64,000 nucleotides of DNA from an uncultured Synergistales bacterium (GCA_905233725.1 CAJOEM010000003.1:1-64000), one strand, 5' to 3'; counted from the first letter of the stretch, positions 18,812 to 27,037 are shown. Made by a program: numbers and translations. Notes: generated by a model not told the origin, from the letters alone.

Positions 18812-19336
18812 ATGGCGCAGGCAAGTTCGGCGAGAAATTCTCGTGAACATACAAAAATTCTTGTTGAGGGCGCGTTGTGTTTGGCATTATCAATCGTGCT
18901 TTCGAAATTAAATTTATTCGTGATGCCTCAGGGTGGTGCTGTCGATTGCAGTTTGTTGCCCGTGATGCTCTTCGCGTATCGACACGGCGTGAAATGGGGA
19001 CTTGGTGCTGGAGCTTTATCTGGAATTTTGCGAATGATTTTCGGCGGTTACGTTTACAATCCGATTCAGGCTTTGCTCGATTATCCGTTAGCATTTGCCT
19101 GCACAGGATTATGCGCGATTGCCCCAAAAATTCTTGGCTTCATTCTGGCATTTGTGTGTCACGCGTTCTTCAGCATTTTGTCGGGCGTGTTATTTTTCGC
19201 GGAATATGCTCCCGAGGGTCAGAACGTGATAATTTACTCAATCGTCTATAACTTGCCATACTTGACGCTCAAGTACGTAATATCCGGAATTTTAGCGTTA
19301 ATAATCTGGAAATCTATACAAAAAATTCTGCCGTAA
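18812..19336 (+). CDS. thiT: Energy-coupled thiamine transporter, substrate-binding component
   Basis: ThiT is the membrane S-component that binds thiamine and works with the shared ECF module (EcfA, EcfA', EcfT), not encoded in this window. The 174-residue protein has six predicted membrane segments. Family motifs are ILVEGALCLALSIVLS (helix 1), WGLGAGALSGILRMIFGGYV, and the thiamine-site stretch NPIQALLDYPLAF. The ATG at 18812 follows AGAGGTG; an upstream ATG without a site was rejected. No TPP riboswitch was recognised in the 144-base gap upstream. The gene is followed by a strong terminator. Confidence 0.9.
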   Translation: MAQASSARNSREHTKILVEGALCLALSIVLSKLNLFVMPQGGAVDCSLLPVMLFAYRHGVKWGLGAGALSGILRMIFGGYVYNPIQALLDYPLAFACTGLCAIAPKILGFILAFVCHAFFSILSGVLFFAEYAPEGQNVIIYSIVYNLPYLTLKYVISGILALIIWKSIQKILP

Positions 19337-19341
19337 AAACC

Positions 19342-19395
19342 AAAAAAGAATCCCTCCCAAATTTCCGAATTTTCCACGGGAAGGATTCTTTTTTT
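19342..19395. terminator. Bidirectional terminator between thiT and the symporter gene
   Basis: The arms AAGAATCC (19346-19353) and GGATTCTT (19383-19390) are inverted repeats. The right arm is followed by a T-run, and the left arm is preceded by an A-run that serves the opposite strand. The genes on both sides converge here. Confidence 0.8.
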
Positions 19396-19424
19396 GCTTT
19401 TTTCGCGCAATATTTATTTTAGGA

Positions 19425-20666
19425 TTACGAGTTTAACTCTTCGCCCTCAGTTGACGCAACTACCGCACAAACCGCCGTATCACCAATAACGTTAATGCAA
19501 GTTCTGGCTGCGTCGAGAATGACATCAATTCCAGCAACAAGCGCAATTCCCTCAATCGGAAGCCCGACACTCGTCAAAACCATCGTCAACATGATTAAGC
19601 CAGCTCCAGGAACTCCTGCTGTGCCAATCGAAGCCAATGTTGCAGTCGCTACTATGCCGATTTGCATTTCCAAAGTCAGCGGAATATTAAACGCCTGAGC
19701 CACGAATAACGCGCAAACACCCTGATACAAAGCTGTTCCGTCCATGTTAATCGTCGCGCCCAATGGTAAAACAAACGAGCTGACACCCTCCGAAATTCCA
19801 AGATTCTCGCGAACATTCGATAACGTCACGGGCAAAGTTCCAGAACTCGAACGCGTAACGAACGCCGTAATTGCTGCCTCCTGGATTCCTTTGAAAAACC
19901 AGACTGGCGATCTCTTGCAAACGATTCCGATCATGCCCGAGTAAACAAGAAGCGCATGAAGCACGCACGCAACATAAACAGCTCCGATAACTTTCGCGAA
20001 CGGAGCTAATATTGCAACACCGAATTTCGCAGCCGTCACAGCTATCAAAGCAAACACACCGTATGGCGCAACAGACATGACCATGTGTGTCACAGCGTAC
20101 ATGACTTCAGCAACATTCTCGAAAAATTCCGCGATTTTCTTGCCACGTTCACCAGCGATTATGCAAGCTACTCCGAAGAATAGCGCAAACACGATTATTT
20201 GCAGCATATTCGCATTCACCATCGAGGCAATCGGATTTGTCGGGAAAATGTCAAGTACTACATCTGTGAAAGCTTTTGCTTCTCTCGCACTCGCCGTAAG
20301 TCCCGCTGGAATATTCATGCCAACTCCGGGCTGGAAAAAATTTCCGAACGCAAGACCGATTACTATCGCAACAGCAGTTGTCACAAGATATAAAACCAGC
20401 GTCTTGATACCGATTCTGCCGAGTTTCCTGACATCACCGACAGCAGCAGTCCCGGCAACCAACGACGAAAAAACCAACGGCACGATCAGCATCATCAACA
20501 TGCGCAGAAATATTTTCCCGACCAAATCGACGAACGGCATCACATACGCGCTCAAGACATGGCTTTCAGGAACTACCGGACCGATCACAAATCCGAAAAT
20601 GATTCCCAACACAAAGCCAATCGAGATTTTCACAAGCAACGAAACACGCTTATTACTATTTGCCAT
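19425..20666 (-). CDS. Dicarboxylate/amino acid:cation symporter
   Basis: This is an inner-membrane carrier of the DAACS (GltP/SstT/DctA) family that takes up glutamate, serine/threonine or C4-dicarboxylates with Na+ or H+. Its 413 residues include eight membrane helices and two re-entrant loops. The hairpin-1 motif TRSSSGTLPVTL and the helix-7 NMDGTALYQ motif are intact, as is the TAGVPGAGLIM hairpin-2 region. The ATG has a good ribosome site (AGGAGG) upstream. It stands alone between two terminators. The Asn-rich ion site favours Na+ coupling. The substrate is not decided by sequence alone. Confidence 0.88.
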   Translation of the reverse strand: MANSNKRVSLLVKISIGFVLGIIFGFVIGPVVPESHVLSAYVMPFVDLVGKIFLRMLMMLIVPLVFSSLVAGTAAVGDVRKLGRIGIKTLVLYLVTTAVAIVIGLAFGNFFQPGVGMNIPAGLTASAREAKAFTDVVLDIFPTNPIASMVNANMLQIIVFALFFGVACIIAGERGKKIAEFFENVAEVMYAVTHMVMSVAPYGVFALIAVTAAKFGVAILAPFAKVIGAVYVACVLHALLVYSGMIGIVCKRSPVWFFKGIQEAAITAFVTRSSSGTLPVTLSNVRENLGISEGVSSFVLPLGATINMDGTALYQGVCALFVAQAFNIPLTLEMQIGIVATATLASIGTAGVPGAGLIMLTMVLTSVGLPIEGIALVAGIDVILDAARTCINVIGDTAVCAVVASTEGEELNS

Positions 20667-20743
20667 AAAATTTTCCTCCTGATATTTGCAAAATAAAAAT
20701 TCGTCGTAATTTTACAACAATTCTATCTGTTTTGGAATGCAAC

Positions 20744-20776
20744 AAAAAACCCCTCCCGAAGTTTCTCCGAGAAGGG
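20744..20776 (-). terminator. Terminator after thrS
   Basis: On the minus strand CCCTTCTCGG and CGGGAGGGG pair over 9 positions with G-U pairs, followed by TTTTTTG. The site lies about 30 bases beyond the thrS stop. Confidence 0.75.
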
Positions 20777-20807
20777 CAATTATTAATTTTGCATTCGTGT
20801 TGTATCG

Positions 20808-22763
20808 CTATTTAATCGGGTTGAACTCCTGAGCAAGCAATTTCAGGAAATCCTCATAGCTCATGCTGCCCAAATCGCCTTTCGAACGTTCACGCACTGC
20901 CACGAGATTATTATCTTTTTCATTATCGCCGATCACGAGCATGTACGGAACTTTCTGAATTTGAGCATCACGGATTTTTCGCCCGAGTTTCTCATTGCGT
21001 GTGTCAATTTCAACGCGCAAATTATCAGCCATCAATTTATCGCGCAATTCATTCACGTAATCGAGCTGCTTGTCCGAGACAGGAATAATTTTCACCTGAA
21101 CCGGTGCAAGCCAATACGGGAAGGCTCCGGCATAATGTTCGATTAATATCCCCAAGAATCTCTCGATACTTCCGAAGACGACTCTGTGCAACAAAACCGG
21201 AGTGTGTTCCGCACCATCTTCGCCGATATACGTAACGTCAAATCTTGCTGGCATCTGGAAATCCAACTGGATCGTGCCGCACTGCCAGGTTCTGCCGATA
21301 CAGTCTTCCAGGTGAAAATCGATCTTCGGTCCGTAAAAAGCTCCGTCGCCAGGATTAACCGTGTAAGGAGTGTTTGTGCTTTCGAGAGCTTCACGTAAAG
21401 CAGCTTCAGCAGTCTGCCATTGTTCGTCCGTTCCCATTGAGTCTTCAGGTCTGGTTGATAACTCGACGTAATACTTAAACCCAAAAACTTGTGTGTAAAC
21501 GTACTTGTCAAGCTCCATTATTCTCATGACTTCATCGCGAATTTGAGAATGTTCGATATAAGTATGAGCGTCGTCCTGAGTGAAGCATCTTACGCGCATC
21601 AATCCGTGCAAAACACCGCTGCGTTCGTGCCTGTGAACGATTCCCAATTCAGCAAGTCTCATCGGCAAATCACGATAGCTGCGTAACTGAGTCTTGTAGA
21701 CCAGAATGCTTCCCGGGCAATTCATCGGCTTAATCGCGAAAGGTTTCTCGTCAATTTCGGTCAAGTACATGTTATCGCGATAATGATCCCAGTGACCGGA
21801 TCTAAGCCACAATTCACGATCAAGAATCTGCGGAGTTTTTATCTCGACATAGCCGCGTTTCATGTGTTCACGCCGCCAAAATTCGATCAGCGTGTTCATA
21901 ATAGCGACGCCCTTCGGATGAAAGAACGGAAATCCCGGACCTTCTTCGTGTAAGCTGAACAGGTCTAAATCCTTGCCGAGTTTTCTGTGATCGCGTAATT
22001 TTGCCTCTTCCATGCGTTTGAGATAAGTTTTGAGTTCGTCTGGTGTCGCAAAAGCTGTGCCGTAAATTCTCGTGAGCATTTTGTTTTTCTCACTGCCGCG
22101 CCAATAAGCCCCCGCAACTGACAGCAACTTGAAATTATGCAGTTTGGACGTATCCGGAACATGAGGACCTCTGCATAAATCAGCGTATTCGCCCTGTTTA
22201 TAAAGCGAGACTGTTGGAGCGTCGATTTCTGAGATTAGCTCGACTTTATACGGATCGTTCTTGGTCTTGAAAAATTCCAGAGCTTCGGACTTAGGCAAAT
22301 CTTCGCGAGTGATTTTTTCGGCTTGACCGACTATTTTGCGCATTTCAGCTTCGATCTTGGGCAAATCCTGTTCTGTTATGCTGCCTGCAACGTCGATGTC
22401 ATAATAGAATCCGTCTTTAATCGCTGGACCGACTCCGAAATGTGTTCCCGGGTATAATCTCTCGACAGCCTGAGCCATCAAGTGAGCCGTGCTGTGTCGC
22501 AAAATTTCAAGTCCCTCGGGAGAATCGGTCGTGATTGCGTTAATAACTCCGCCGTGAGAAACTTCGCGTGACAAATCAAATTCTTCGCCGTCCAAATTTG
22601 CAGCGATAACTTTTTTTCCGTCGAGTTTGAGATCTTTCAGAACGTCTGAAATTTTCACGCTGTCCTGTTCGTAATTCAATTTTTTATCTTCGTGTTCAAA
22701 TATTAGCAATTCGTGTAACACCTGCCTGTCAAAAATTTTCGCAATATTTTCGGATAATATCAC
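20808..22763 (-). CDS. thrS: Threonyl-tRNA synthetase
   Basis: ThrS charges tRNA-Thr and edits mischarged serine. The 651-residue protein has an N-terminal TGS domain (about 20-75), an editing domain with HSTAHLMAQA and CRGPHVPDTSKL, the class II core (FKP-like AIKPMNCPGSILVY, RHERSGVLHGLMRVR, TQDDAH, VVFGSIERFLGIL) and a C-terminal anticodon-binding domain (APVQVKIIPVSD). The zinc Cys is in the NCPG motif. The annotated start is a GTG with no strong ribosome site, and the first 20 residues are atypical, so the true start may be slightly downstream. No T-box leader was recognised. Confidence 0.95.
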   Translation of the reverse strand: MILSENIAKIFDRQVLHELLIFEHEDKKLNYEQDSVKISDVLKDLKLDGKKVIAANLDGEEFDLSREVSHGGVINAITTDSPEGLEILRHSTAHLMAQAVERLYPGTHFGVGPAIKDGFYYDIDVAGSITEQDLPKIEAEMRKIVGQAEKITREDLPKSEALEFFKTKNDPYKVELISEIDAPTVSLYKQGEYADLCRGPHVPDTSKLHNFKLLSVAGAYWRGSEKNKMLTRIYGTAFATPDELKTYLKRMEEAKLRDHRKLGKDLDLFSLHEEGPGFPFFHPKGVAIMNTLIEFWRREHMKRGYVEIKTPQILDRELWLRSGHWDHYRDNMYLTEIDEKPFAIKPMNCPGSILVYKTQLRSYRDLPMRLAELGIVHRHERSGVLHGLMRVRCFTQDDAHTYIEHSQIRDEVMRIMELDKYVYTQVFGFKYYVELSTRPEDSMGTDEQWQTAEAALREALESTNTPYTVNPGDGAFYGPKIDFHLEDCIGRTWQCGTIQLDFQMPARFDVTYIGEDGAEHTPVLLHRVVFGSIERFLGILIEHYAGAFPYWLAPVQVKIIPVSDKQLDYVNELRDKLMADNLRVEIDTRNEKLGRKIRDAQIQKVPYMLVIGDNEKDNNLVAVRERSKGDLGSMSYEDFLKLLAQEFNPIK

Positions 22764-22784
22764 GTTCGCGAGACTGTCGCAAGC

Positions 22785-23093
22785 TTATAAATATTTACGT
22801 TTGAGAGCAATTTCCTCGAGTAATTCGCGCTGATTTTCCCGATGTTCGATATTTTGCTGTTCACGTAATTCTTTCTGTTGCTGAATTTTTCGTAACTCAG
22901 ACGACTTTTTCATCATGTCGTTATGTGCGTCCCAAGTTTTCATGACGGAATTGTCGATGCTTTTCTGAGCGGCCTGTGATAATTCCAGAGCGTCCTGAAT
23001 ATTTTCCGGAACTTTGCGATTCTTGAGTTTGGAATCTTTGGGTAATTCGTCCCAGATGCTTGTGAATTTATACTTGTTCGGATCGATTCGCAT
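22785..23093 (-). CDS. Small charged hypothetical protein
   Basis: The 102-residue protein is rich in Lys, Glu and Gln. It has an N-terminal segment with no predicted structure (KYKFTSIWDELPKDSKLK) and a helical, coiled-coil-prone C-terminal half with many Gln, Arg and Glu. It has no signal peptide, membrane segment or Cys. A very good ribosome site (AGGAGG) 9 bases before the ATG supports expression. It lies 21 bases upstream of thrS on the same strand, behind the rpsT terminator. I do not recognise the family. Confidence 0.65.
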   Translation of the reverse strand: MRIDPNKYKFTSIWDELPKDSKLKNRKVPENIQDALELSQAAQKSIDNSVMKTWDAHNDMMKKSSELRKIQQQKELREQQNIEHRENQRELLEEIALKRKYL

Positions 23094-23170
23094 GTTAAAA
23101 AACCTCCTGAGATAATATATTCATGATATTCTCATTTTCGGCATGAAAAACTCGTCCTGAAATTTCGCAT

Positions 23171-23202
23171 GAAAAAAACTTCCCGCGAATTAACGGGGGA
23201 AG
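23171..23202 (-). terminator. Terminator after rpsT
   Basis: On the minus strand CTTCCCCCG and CGCGGGAAG form a stem with a 6-base loop, followed by seven T. It lies about 80 bases past the rpsT stop and upstream of the small hypothetical gene. Confidence 0.8.
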
Positions 23203-23284
23203 CTTACAAAAAAGTATTTTGGTTGACAATGTTGCAAGTATTCTGTTATGTTTTTGGCTATGTTTTTGTTTGAGTGATGTTCCT

Positions 23285-23551
23285 TCAGACGCTCAACGCC
23301 TTCATGCGCCGTGACATTAATTCTTTGCGTCTTGAAGCTGTGTTTTTGTGCATAACGCCCTTGACGACTGCCTTGTCTATCACGCTCTGTGCAATGTCGA
23401 AATTCTTGTGAGCTGCTTCTGTGTCTTTGGCTTCGACGGAATCGAGCAATCTCTTCACAGCCGTCTTGCATCTGGAAGTCCAATAGCGATTATAAAGTCT
23501 GTTACGTTCAGCTATTTTTACGCGTCTTTCCGCGGATTTCTTGTTGGGCAT
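23285..23551 (-). CDS. rpsT: 30S ribosomal protein S20
   Basis: S20 binds 16S rRNA in the small subunit body. The 88-residue, Arg/Lys-rich protein shows the family start MPNKKSAERRVKIAERNRL, the central alanine/charged helices (IDKAVVKGVMHKNTASRRKE) and the usual basic end. AGGAGAG-like bases precede the ATG. It is a single-gene unit with its own terminator, downstream of tRNA-Leu on the same strand. Confidence 0.95.
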   Translation of the reverse strand: MPNKKSAERRVKIAERNRLYNRYWTSRCKTAVKRLLDSVEAKDTEAAHKNFDIAQSVIDKAVVKGVMHKNTASRRKELMSRRMKALSV

Positions 23552-23623
23552 TTAATACAATTCTCTCCTGATTCTAAGATTTCCTAAAATTTCTGGTTTA
23601 TCTGCAAAATTATTTCTCGAAAT

Positions 23624-23709
23624 TGGTGCCGAGGGGGAGACTTGAACTCCCACAGGGTTGCCCCCGGTGGATTTTGAGTCCACTGCGTCTGCCATTCCGC
23701 CACCCCGGC
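23624..23709 (-). tRNA. tRNA-Leu (anticodon CAA)
   Basis: A class II tRNA is read on the minus strand. The acceptor stem GCCGGGG/CCTCGGC pairs with one G-U; an encoded CCA ends at 23624. The D arm is GTGGCGGAATGGCAGAC, and the anticodon arm GTGGA-CTCAAAA-TCCAC gives CAA. A long variable arm (GGGGGCAACCCTGT) and the GTTCAAGTC T loop follow. It reads UUG codons. Confidence 0.96.
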
Positions 23710-23830
23710 ATTGCATACAAATTCAACACGCATAAAAATACACTCTGATTCGAATTTTGTCAAATGTTATTTACGCACAAAACGAGTTATAATTAGCAAA
23801 AATTTATTATTAAGCGAGGTTTTTTGCATC

Positions 23831-24382
23831 ATGAAGACAGCAGCAATTTTTTTAATCGACGGCTTTGAAGAAACTGAAGCTCTCACAACGGTAGATATTT
23901 TGCGACGTGGCGGTGTTGTCGTGAAAATAATTTCTCTCACCGGACGCAGCGAAGTCATCAGCAAGAATAAAATTCGCGTTTTATCCGAGGAATTATTCGA
24001 GAATGCTCAACATGAAAATTTCGACATGATAATTATCCCGGGTGGCACGATTGAGATTGCGAATCATTTAGGCTTGCGCGAGTTAATCAAGAAATACGCG
24101 GCTGAGAAAAAATTAATCGGCGCAATTTGTGCGGCTCCGGCGGCATTGGGTAAGGCGGGAATTTTGCACGGTGTGACGGCTGTGTGTTATCCTGGGCTCG
24201 AATCGCATCTCGAAGGCGCAGTGATTGGCAAGCACAACGTCGAAACTGACGGGAATATCACAACTGCGAAAGGTCCTGCTGTGACACCATTCTTTGCCCT
24301 GAAACTGCTCGAAATTCTCGAAGGCAAAGCTATGTCCGATGAAGTTGCCGAGGGATTCCTGATCCCGTTAATCTCCCGTTAA
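23831..24382 (+). CDS. DJ-1/PfpI family protein
   Basis: This 183-residue cytoplasmic protein of the DJ-1/ThiJ/PfpI superfamily is closest in pattern to YajL/DJ-1. The nucleophile elbow Cys is in GAICAAPAALG (about residue 103), with the partner Glu in FLIDGFEETEAL near the N-terminus; DMIIIPGGT and CYPGLESHLEGA are also typical. Family members are reported as deglycases/glyoxalases or redox chaperones, so the activity is inferred. The ATG at 23831 has a purine-rich GCGAGG upstream. The gene is single, between tRNA-Leu and the mini-element. Confidence 0.82.
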   Translation: MKTAAIFLIDGFEETEALTTVDILRRGGVVVKIISLTGRSEVISKNKIRVLSEELFENAQHENFDMIIIPGGTIEIANHLGLRELIKKYAAEKKLIGAICAAPAALGKAGILHGVTAVCYPGLESHLEGAVIGKHNVETDGNITTAKGPAVTPFFALKLLEILEGKAMSDEVAEGFLIPLISR

Positions 24383-24405
24383 TCGCGCGCTAAAAAACTT
24401 TTGAC

Positions 24406-24585
24406 CGAAAAATTTCGGCACAAGCTCCTGACTTTAGGCATGGAAATAAGTCGCTAGTATGTTATAATACACACATGGTTGGGGCATCAACCATTGGAGG
24501 AGAGCTAGTAAGACCTGAGCAATCAGGCAGGCTTGATGACGCCAGAATCCCCAGACTTCAGTCGTGAGTTGTGGGGAGTATGTCG
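24406..24585 (+). mobile_element. IS200/IS605-derived mini-element (PATE-like) without tnpA/tnpB
   Basis: A roughly 180-bp segment has the layout of IS200/IS605 ends joined together. The pentamer TTGAC, a known target/TAM sequence of this family, is at 24401-24405. An imperfect hairpin with a TTTA loop (24426-24444) resembles a left end. The right part keeps a short frame (24475-24567) that looks like a TnpB C-terminus, then the right-end hairpin (TCCCCA 24548-24553 with TGGGGA 24572-24577, inner GACT/AGTC), ending near GTATGTCGA. No transposase or TnpB gene is present. Recognition is by pattern memory of such ends, not by alignment. Confidence 0.6.
24460..24468 (+). promoter_or_regulatory. 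Extended -10 promoter inside the mini-element
   Basis: TG-T-TATAAT is a perfect -10 with the TGn extension. No clear -35 is seen. A start site near 24475 would transcribe the TnpB-end/omega-RNA segment and could continue into tRNA-Arg at 24624. Confidence 0.65.
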
Positions 24586-24605
24586 AAAATCGCGATTGAA
24601 TTGCT
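24475..24605 (+). ncRNA. Candidate omega-RNA (TnpB 3' end plus right-end scaffold and guide)
   Basis: In IS200/IS605 elements the guide RNA of TnpB consists of the tnpB 3' end, the right-end hairpin and about 16-20 bases of flanking DNA. Here the same order is present: a 30-codon frame starting MVGASTIGGELVRPEQSG, hairpin 24548-24577, terminus GTATGTCGA, then flanking AAATCGCGATTG as the would-be guide. The TATAAT promoter would start transcription at its first base. Whether it is transcribed or bound by any TnpB is unknown; it may be only a relic. Confidence 0.45.
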
Positions 24606-24623
24606 ATATTTTTCGTTTGAAGC

Positions 24624-24699
24624 GGGCTTGTAGCTCAGCGGATAGAGCGACAGCCTCCTAAGCTGTAGGTCGGGCGTTCGAGTCGCCCCAAGCTCGCCA
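24624..24699 (+). tRNA. tRNA-Arg (anticodon CCT)
   Basis: Acceptor stem GGGCTTG/CAAGCTC, D arm TAGCTCAGCGGATAGAGC, anticodon arm ACAGC-CTCCTAA-GCTGT giving CCU, T arm GGGCGTTCGAGTCGCCC, discriminator G and encoded CCA (24697-24699). It reads AGG codons. Confidence 0.96.
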
Positions 24700-24755
24700 A
24701 ATTGCTAACTACTAGGACAAAATCAGTTTTTCTTCTCATGAAAGCCGAACACGAA

Positions 24756-24798
24756 AATGCCCCGTGCTGCGAATCATAAATCACAACGCGAGGCATTT
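24756..24798 (-). terminator. Possible terminator after the M48 protease gene
   Basis: AAATGCCTCG and CGGGGCATTT pair over 10 bases on the minus strand, 34 bases past the stop. The following T-run is short (TTTTC), so efficiency is uncertain. The rest of 24700-24755 shows no gene. Confidence 0.5.
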
Positions 24799-24831
24799 GT
24801 CGCATATGCAAATTTTCGTCTATACTGGAAT

Positions 24832-25959
24832 CTACTGGAAAAATTTCGCTGTCGGGTGTTTTGCGCGTGCTGAGTCCAGAACTTTCAGGAGATTTTTGCG
24901 AATATCATCAGGTGGCGTTATTCCCTGCAAATTTCCTGCCGTGAAGTCATTCTTGATGTACAACGCTCCGTTAATCAAGTGCAATTCATACGGCGCAAGT
25001 TCAAGCTGCAAACTCTTGTCGAGATTATCGCGCAATCGCATCAGAGCCGCCCTGACATCCGGATTCTTGTTCCCAGACGCAATCGTTACGCCATCAACTT
25101 TCAACTCGAACAAATTCTCAGTCTCGTTAATCGCTGTTCGCAACAATCCGAGCGAATATTTGCGTTCAACCGGAATTTTCAGAGCGTTTAATTTCTGCAA
25201 AGCGCGTCGTAAACGTTCAGGTGTTTCGGGGTGATTCATGTAAATCCCGTATTGTATAATCGGTCGCTTGAAATCCTCACTCATAAATTTCTCGAACAAA
25301 GTTATCATTGCAACCGGCGAATATCCTGACGCAATCAGAACATCAAGTCCAAGCGCATCGGCTTCGGATTCAAATTCCATCGTGTAGCCGCTGGTAATTG
25401 CAACTTGTGCGACTTGTGCAAGAATTATCGGGACTGCCGCACCGCCGCTAAGAATCATTGCCGCGAGTGTTGCCATTGAGACTTTGTTGCTCTTGGCTGC
25501 CATGCGTAAATTATGTTTGCGATCTGCGTGAATCATCTCGTGAGCCATGACAGCTGCGATTTCGGAATCAGTCTTGAGCATGTCAATTATGCCAGTTGTG
25601 AAAAAAATATAGCCGCCAGGGAAACAGAATGCGTTGATTGCGTCAGTTTTTACGAGCCTGACTTCCCAGGGAATGCGCCGCTGCATATGAGGCTCGAGTT
25701 TGTTCAGGATCATTTCCAGACGCGAAACGATTGCCGGATCGATTAATATCGGCCAGTCTTTCTCAATCTGGGAGATTGCTTTCCTGCCTATCTCGATTTC
25801 CTTTGCCAAATCCGGGTCTTGACTCGAAACCTGAATATCCTGGCTGACTTGAGTTTTTGCTTGAGATTTTGCTTTATTGCGTTTTGAAGCAGCAAATGCT
25901 TGTGGCGTGAAAATCAGCGTGAAAATCATAATTGCTGCCAGTAATTTTCGAATCGTCAA
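24832..25959 (-). CDS. Exported M48 family metalloprotease
   Basis: A zinc peptidase of 375 residues. An N-terminal signal peptide (RKLLAAIMIFTLIFTPQAFA-A) sends it across the inner membrane. The active site is MAHEMIHADRKHN (HExxH), with the third ligand in FESEADALGLD; a hydrophobic pair of segments lies between. Related periplasmic proteins (BepA, YcaL, LoiP) handle outer-membrane protein quality control; that role is inferred here. The start is a TTG overlapping the stop of the FlgN-like gene (TTGA), so translation is probably coupled to the flagellar chaperone genes, which is unusual. It has no TPR domain, unlike BepA. Confidence 0.87.
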   Translation of the reverse strand: MTIRKLLAAIMIFTLIFTPQAFAASKRNKAKSQAKTQVSQDIQVSSQDPDLAKEIEIGRKAISQIEKDWPILIDPAIVSRLEMILNKLEPHMQRRIPWEVRLVKTDAINAFCFPGGYIFFTTGIIDMLKTDSEIAAVMAHEMIHADRKHNLRMAAKSNKVSMATLAAMILSGGAAVPIILAQVAQVAITSGYTMEFESEADALGLDVLIASGYSPVAMITLFEKFMSEDFKRPIIQYGIYMNHPETPERLRRALQKLNALKIPVERKYSLGLLRTAINETENLFELKVDGVTIASGNKNPDVRAALMRLRDNLDKSLQLELAPYELHLINGALYIKNDFTAGNLQGITPPDDIRKNLLKVLDSARAKHPTAKFFQ

Positions 25960-26435
25960 ATCAACGAGCCCCCCATTCTTGCGTAACTTGCTGCTGCATT
26001 CTTACCATGGACACGCCGTGCAACTTGTGAGCGCAAAGTCGATGTGTGTTTTTCGAGTTCGGATATTGCTTCGTTCTCCGCATTGACTATGCTTTCTGCG
26101 AGTTCGTGTGTCTGGTCAACAAGCGATTTCAATTCGAGATCGTCCGGGAACATGTTCATGATTTGCCCGCCGAAATTCGGAGCTTTCACGTCAAGTCCTG
26201 AGTCGTTCATCAAATCCTGCCACGAATCCGCGAGTAATTGCAGCTGCGAGACGACATCAGATTTTTTATTCATGATGCGAATCAGCTCGTCCATGTCGCC
26301 GTCAATCACGATAGCTTCGAGTTCGCGAGAGATCAGCGCGCGCAAATTTCTGCACAACTGCAACTCCCGAGAGATCAGATTTTTCGCTTCAATCGGGAGT
26401 TTGCGTGAAAAATTACTATCCTGCATTACCTGCAT
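25956..26435 (-). CDS. FlgN-like flagellar chaperone
   Basis: The protein has 159 residues and is almost fully helical, with heptad-like hydrophobic spacing (ISRELQLCRNLRALISRELE, IMNKKSDVVSQLQLLADSW). This resembles FlgN, the export chaperone for hook-junction proteins FlgK and FlgL. It has no Cys cluster, signal or membrane segment. Position supports the call: it follows fliS by 11 bases on the same strand. Sequence conservation in this family is low, so the assignment rests on pattern and context. Confidence 0.65.
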   Translation of the reverse strand: MQVMQDSNFSRKLPIEAKNLISRELQLCRNLRALISRELEAIVIDGDMDELIRIMNKKSDVVSQLQLLADSWQDLMNDSGLDVKAPNFGGQIMNMFPDDLELKSLVDQTHELAESIVNAENEAISELEKHTSTLRSQVARRVHGKNAAASYARMGGSLI

Positions 26436-26446
26436 TAATTACCAAA

Positions 26447-27037
26447 TTAGCCTGCGAGTGTGAAGCTTCCGGCTCTGACGTTCTTGACGTTATTAACCGG
26501 TACGCTTTTGAGAACGCGATCCTGAGTTTTGGCTGCTGAAGCTGTTTCGTTTTTCTGAACCTGAGTCTCGCCCTTCTCGCCCTTCAGTTCCGAAATTGCG
26601 TTCTGGAACTCCTTGTCTTCCGGGTGAGCTGCTTGATATTCCTGCAGCAATTTCACGAGAGCTTCTGACCAGGTTGCCTTCAATTCTTCGAGCATTTCAC
26701 GAACGATAATCACATTCTCGGGTTCTTTCTTGATATTTGCATCGACGAGTAACTGGTGCATGTACTCGTAAAGGCTCATCAAGTTCTTGCCCATTTCGCC
26801 AGCTTTGTCGCGATTGAGCGTTACCATTAATTCGCGAATTACGTCCTGAGTGCGTAAAATCTCACGATTAGCGAGTGCAAAATCCGGCGTAGCTCCGTTC
26901 TTCGAGACCATTGCGTTTTCAGCAGCATGACAAGCTTTGATCCCAATATCATAGGTAATGAGCAGTAATTGTTCTTTCGTTGCCGTTGAGATTCGCGTTG
27001 CCTGATAAGTGTATTGTGCGTTGTTATTAAGTGCCAT
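26447..27037 (-). CDS. fliS: Flagellar secretion chaperone FliS
   Basis: FliS binds the C-terminus of flagellin and prevents its premature assembly before export. The first 130 residues hold the family pattern: YQATRISTATKEQLLLITYD at the start and a helical bundle with LANREILRTQDVIRELMVTL and LMSLYEYMHQLL. The protein (196 residues) carries a Lys/Glu-rich C-terminal extension of about 60 residues beyond the usual length. It is followed by the FlgN-like gene. Flagellin and fliD are not in this window. Confidence 0.9.
   Translation of the reverse strand: MALNNNAQYTYQATRISTATKEQLLLITYDIGIKACHAAENAMVSKNGATPDFALANREILRTQDVIRELMVTLNRDKAGEMGKNLMSLYEYMHQLLVDANIKKEPENVIIVREMLEELKATWSEALVKLLQEYQAAHPEDKEFQNAISELKGEKGETQVQKNETASAAKTQDRVLKSVPVNNVKNVRAGSFTLAG

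Noticed and set aside
22764..22784. T-box leader before thrS (and before ileS)
   Set aside because: The gaps are too short or lack the T-box sequence and a specifier hairpin.
24475..24605. SRP RNA, 6S RNA or a SAM/FMN riboswitch at this structured intergenic segment
   Set aside because: The conserved cores of these RNAs are absent. The hairpin and terminus fit an IS200/IS605 right end better.
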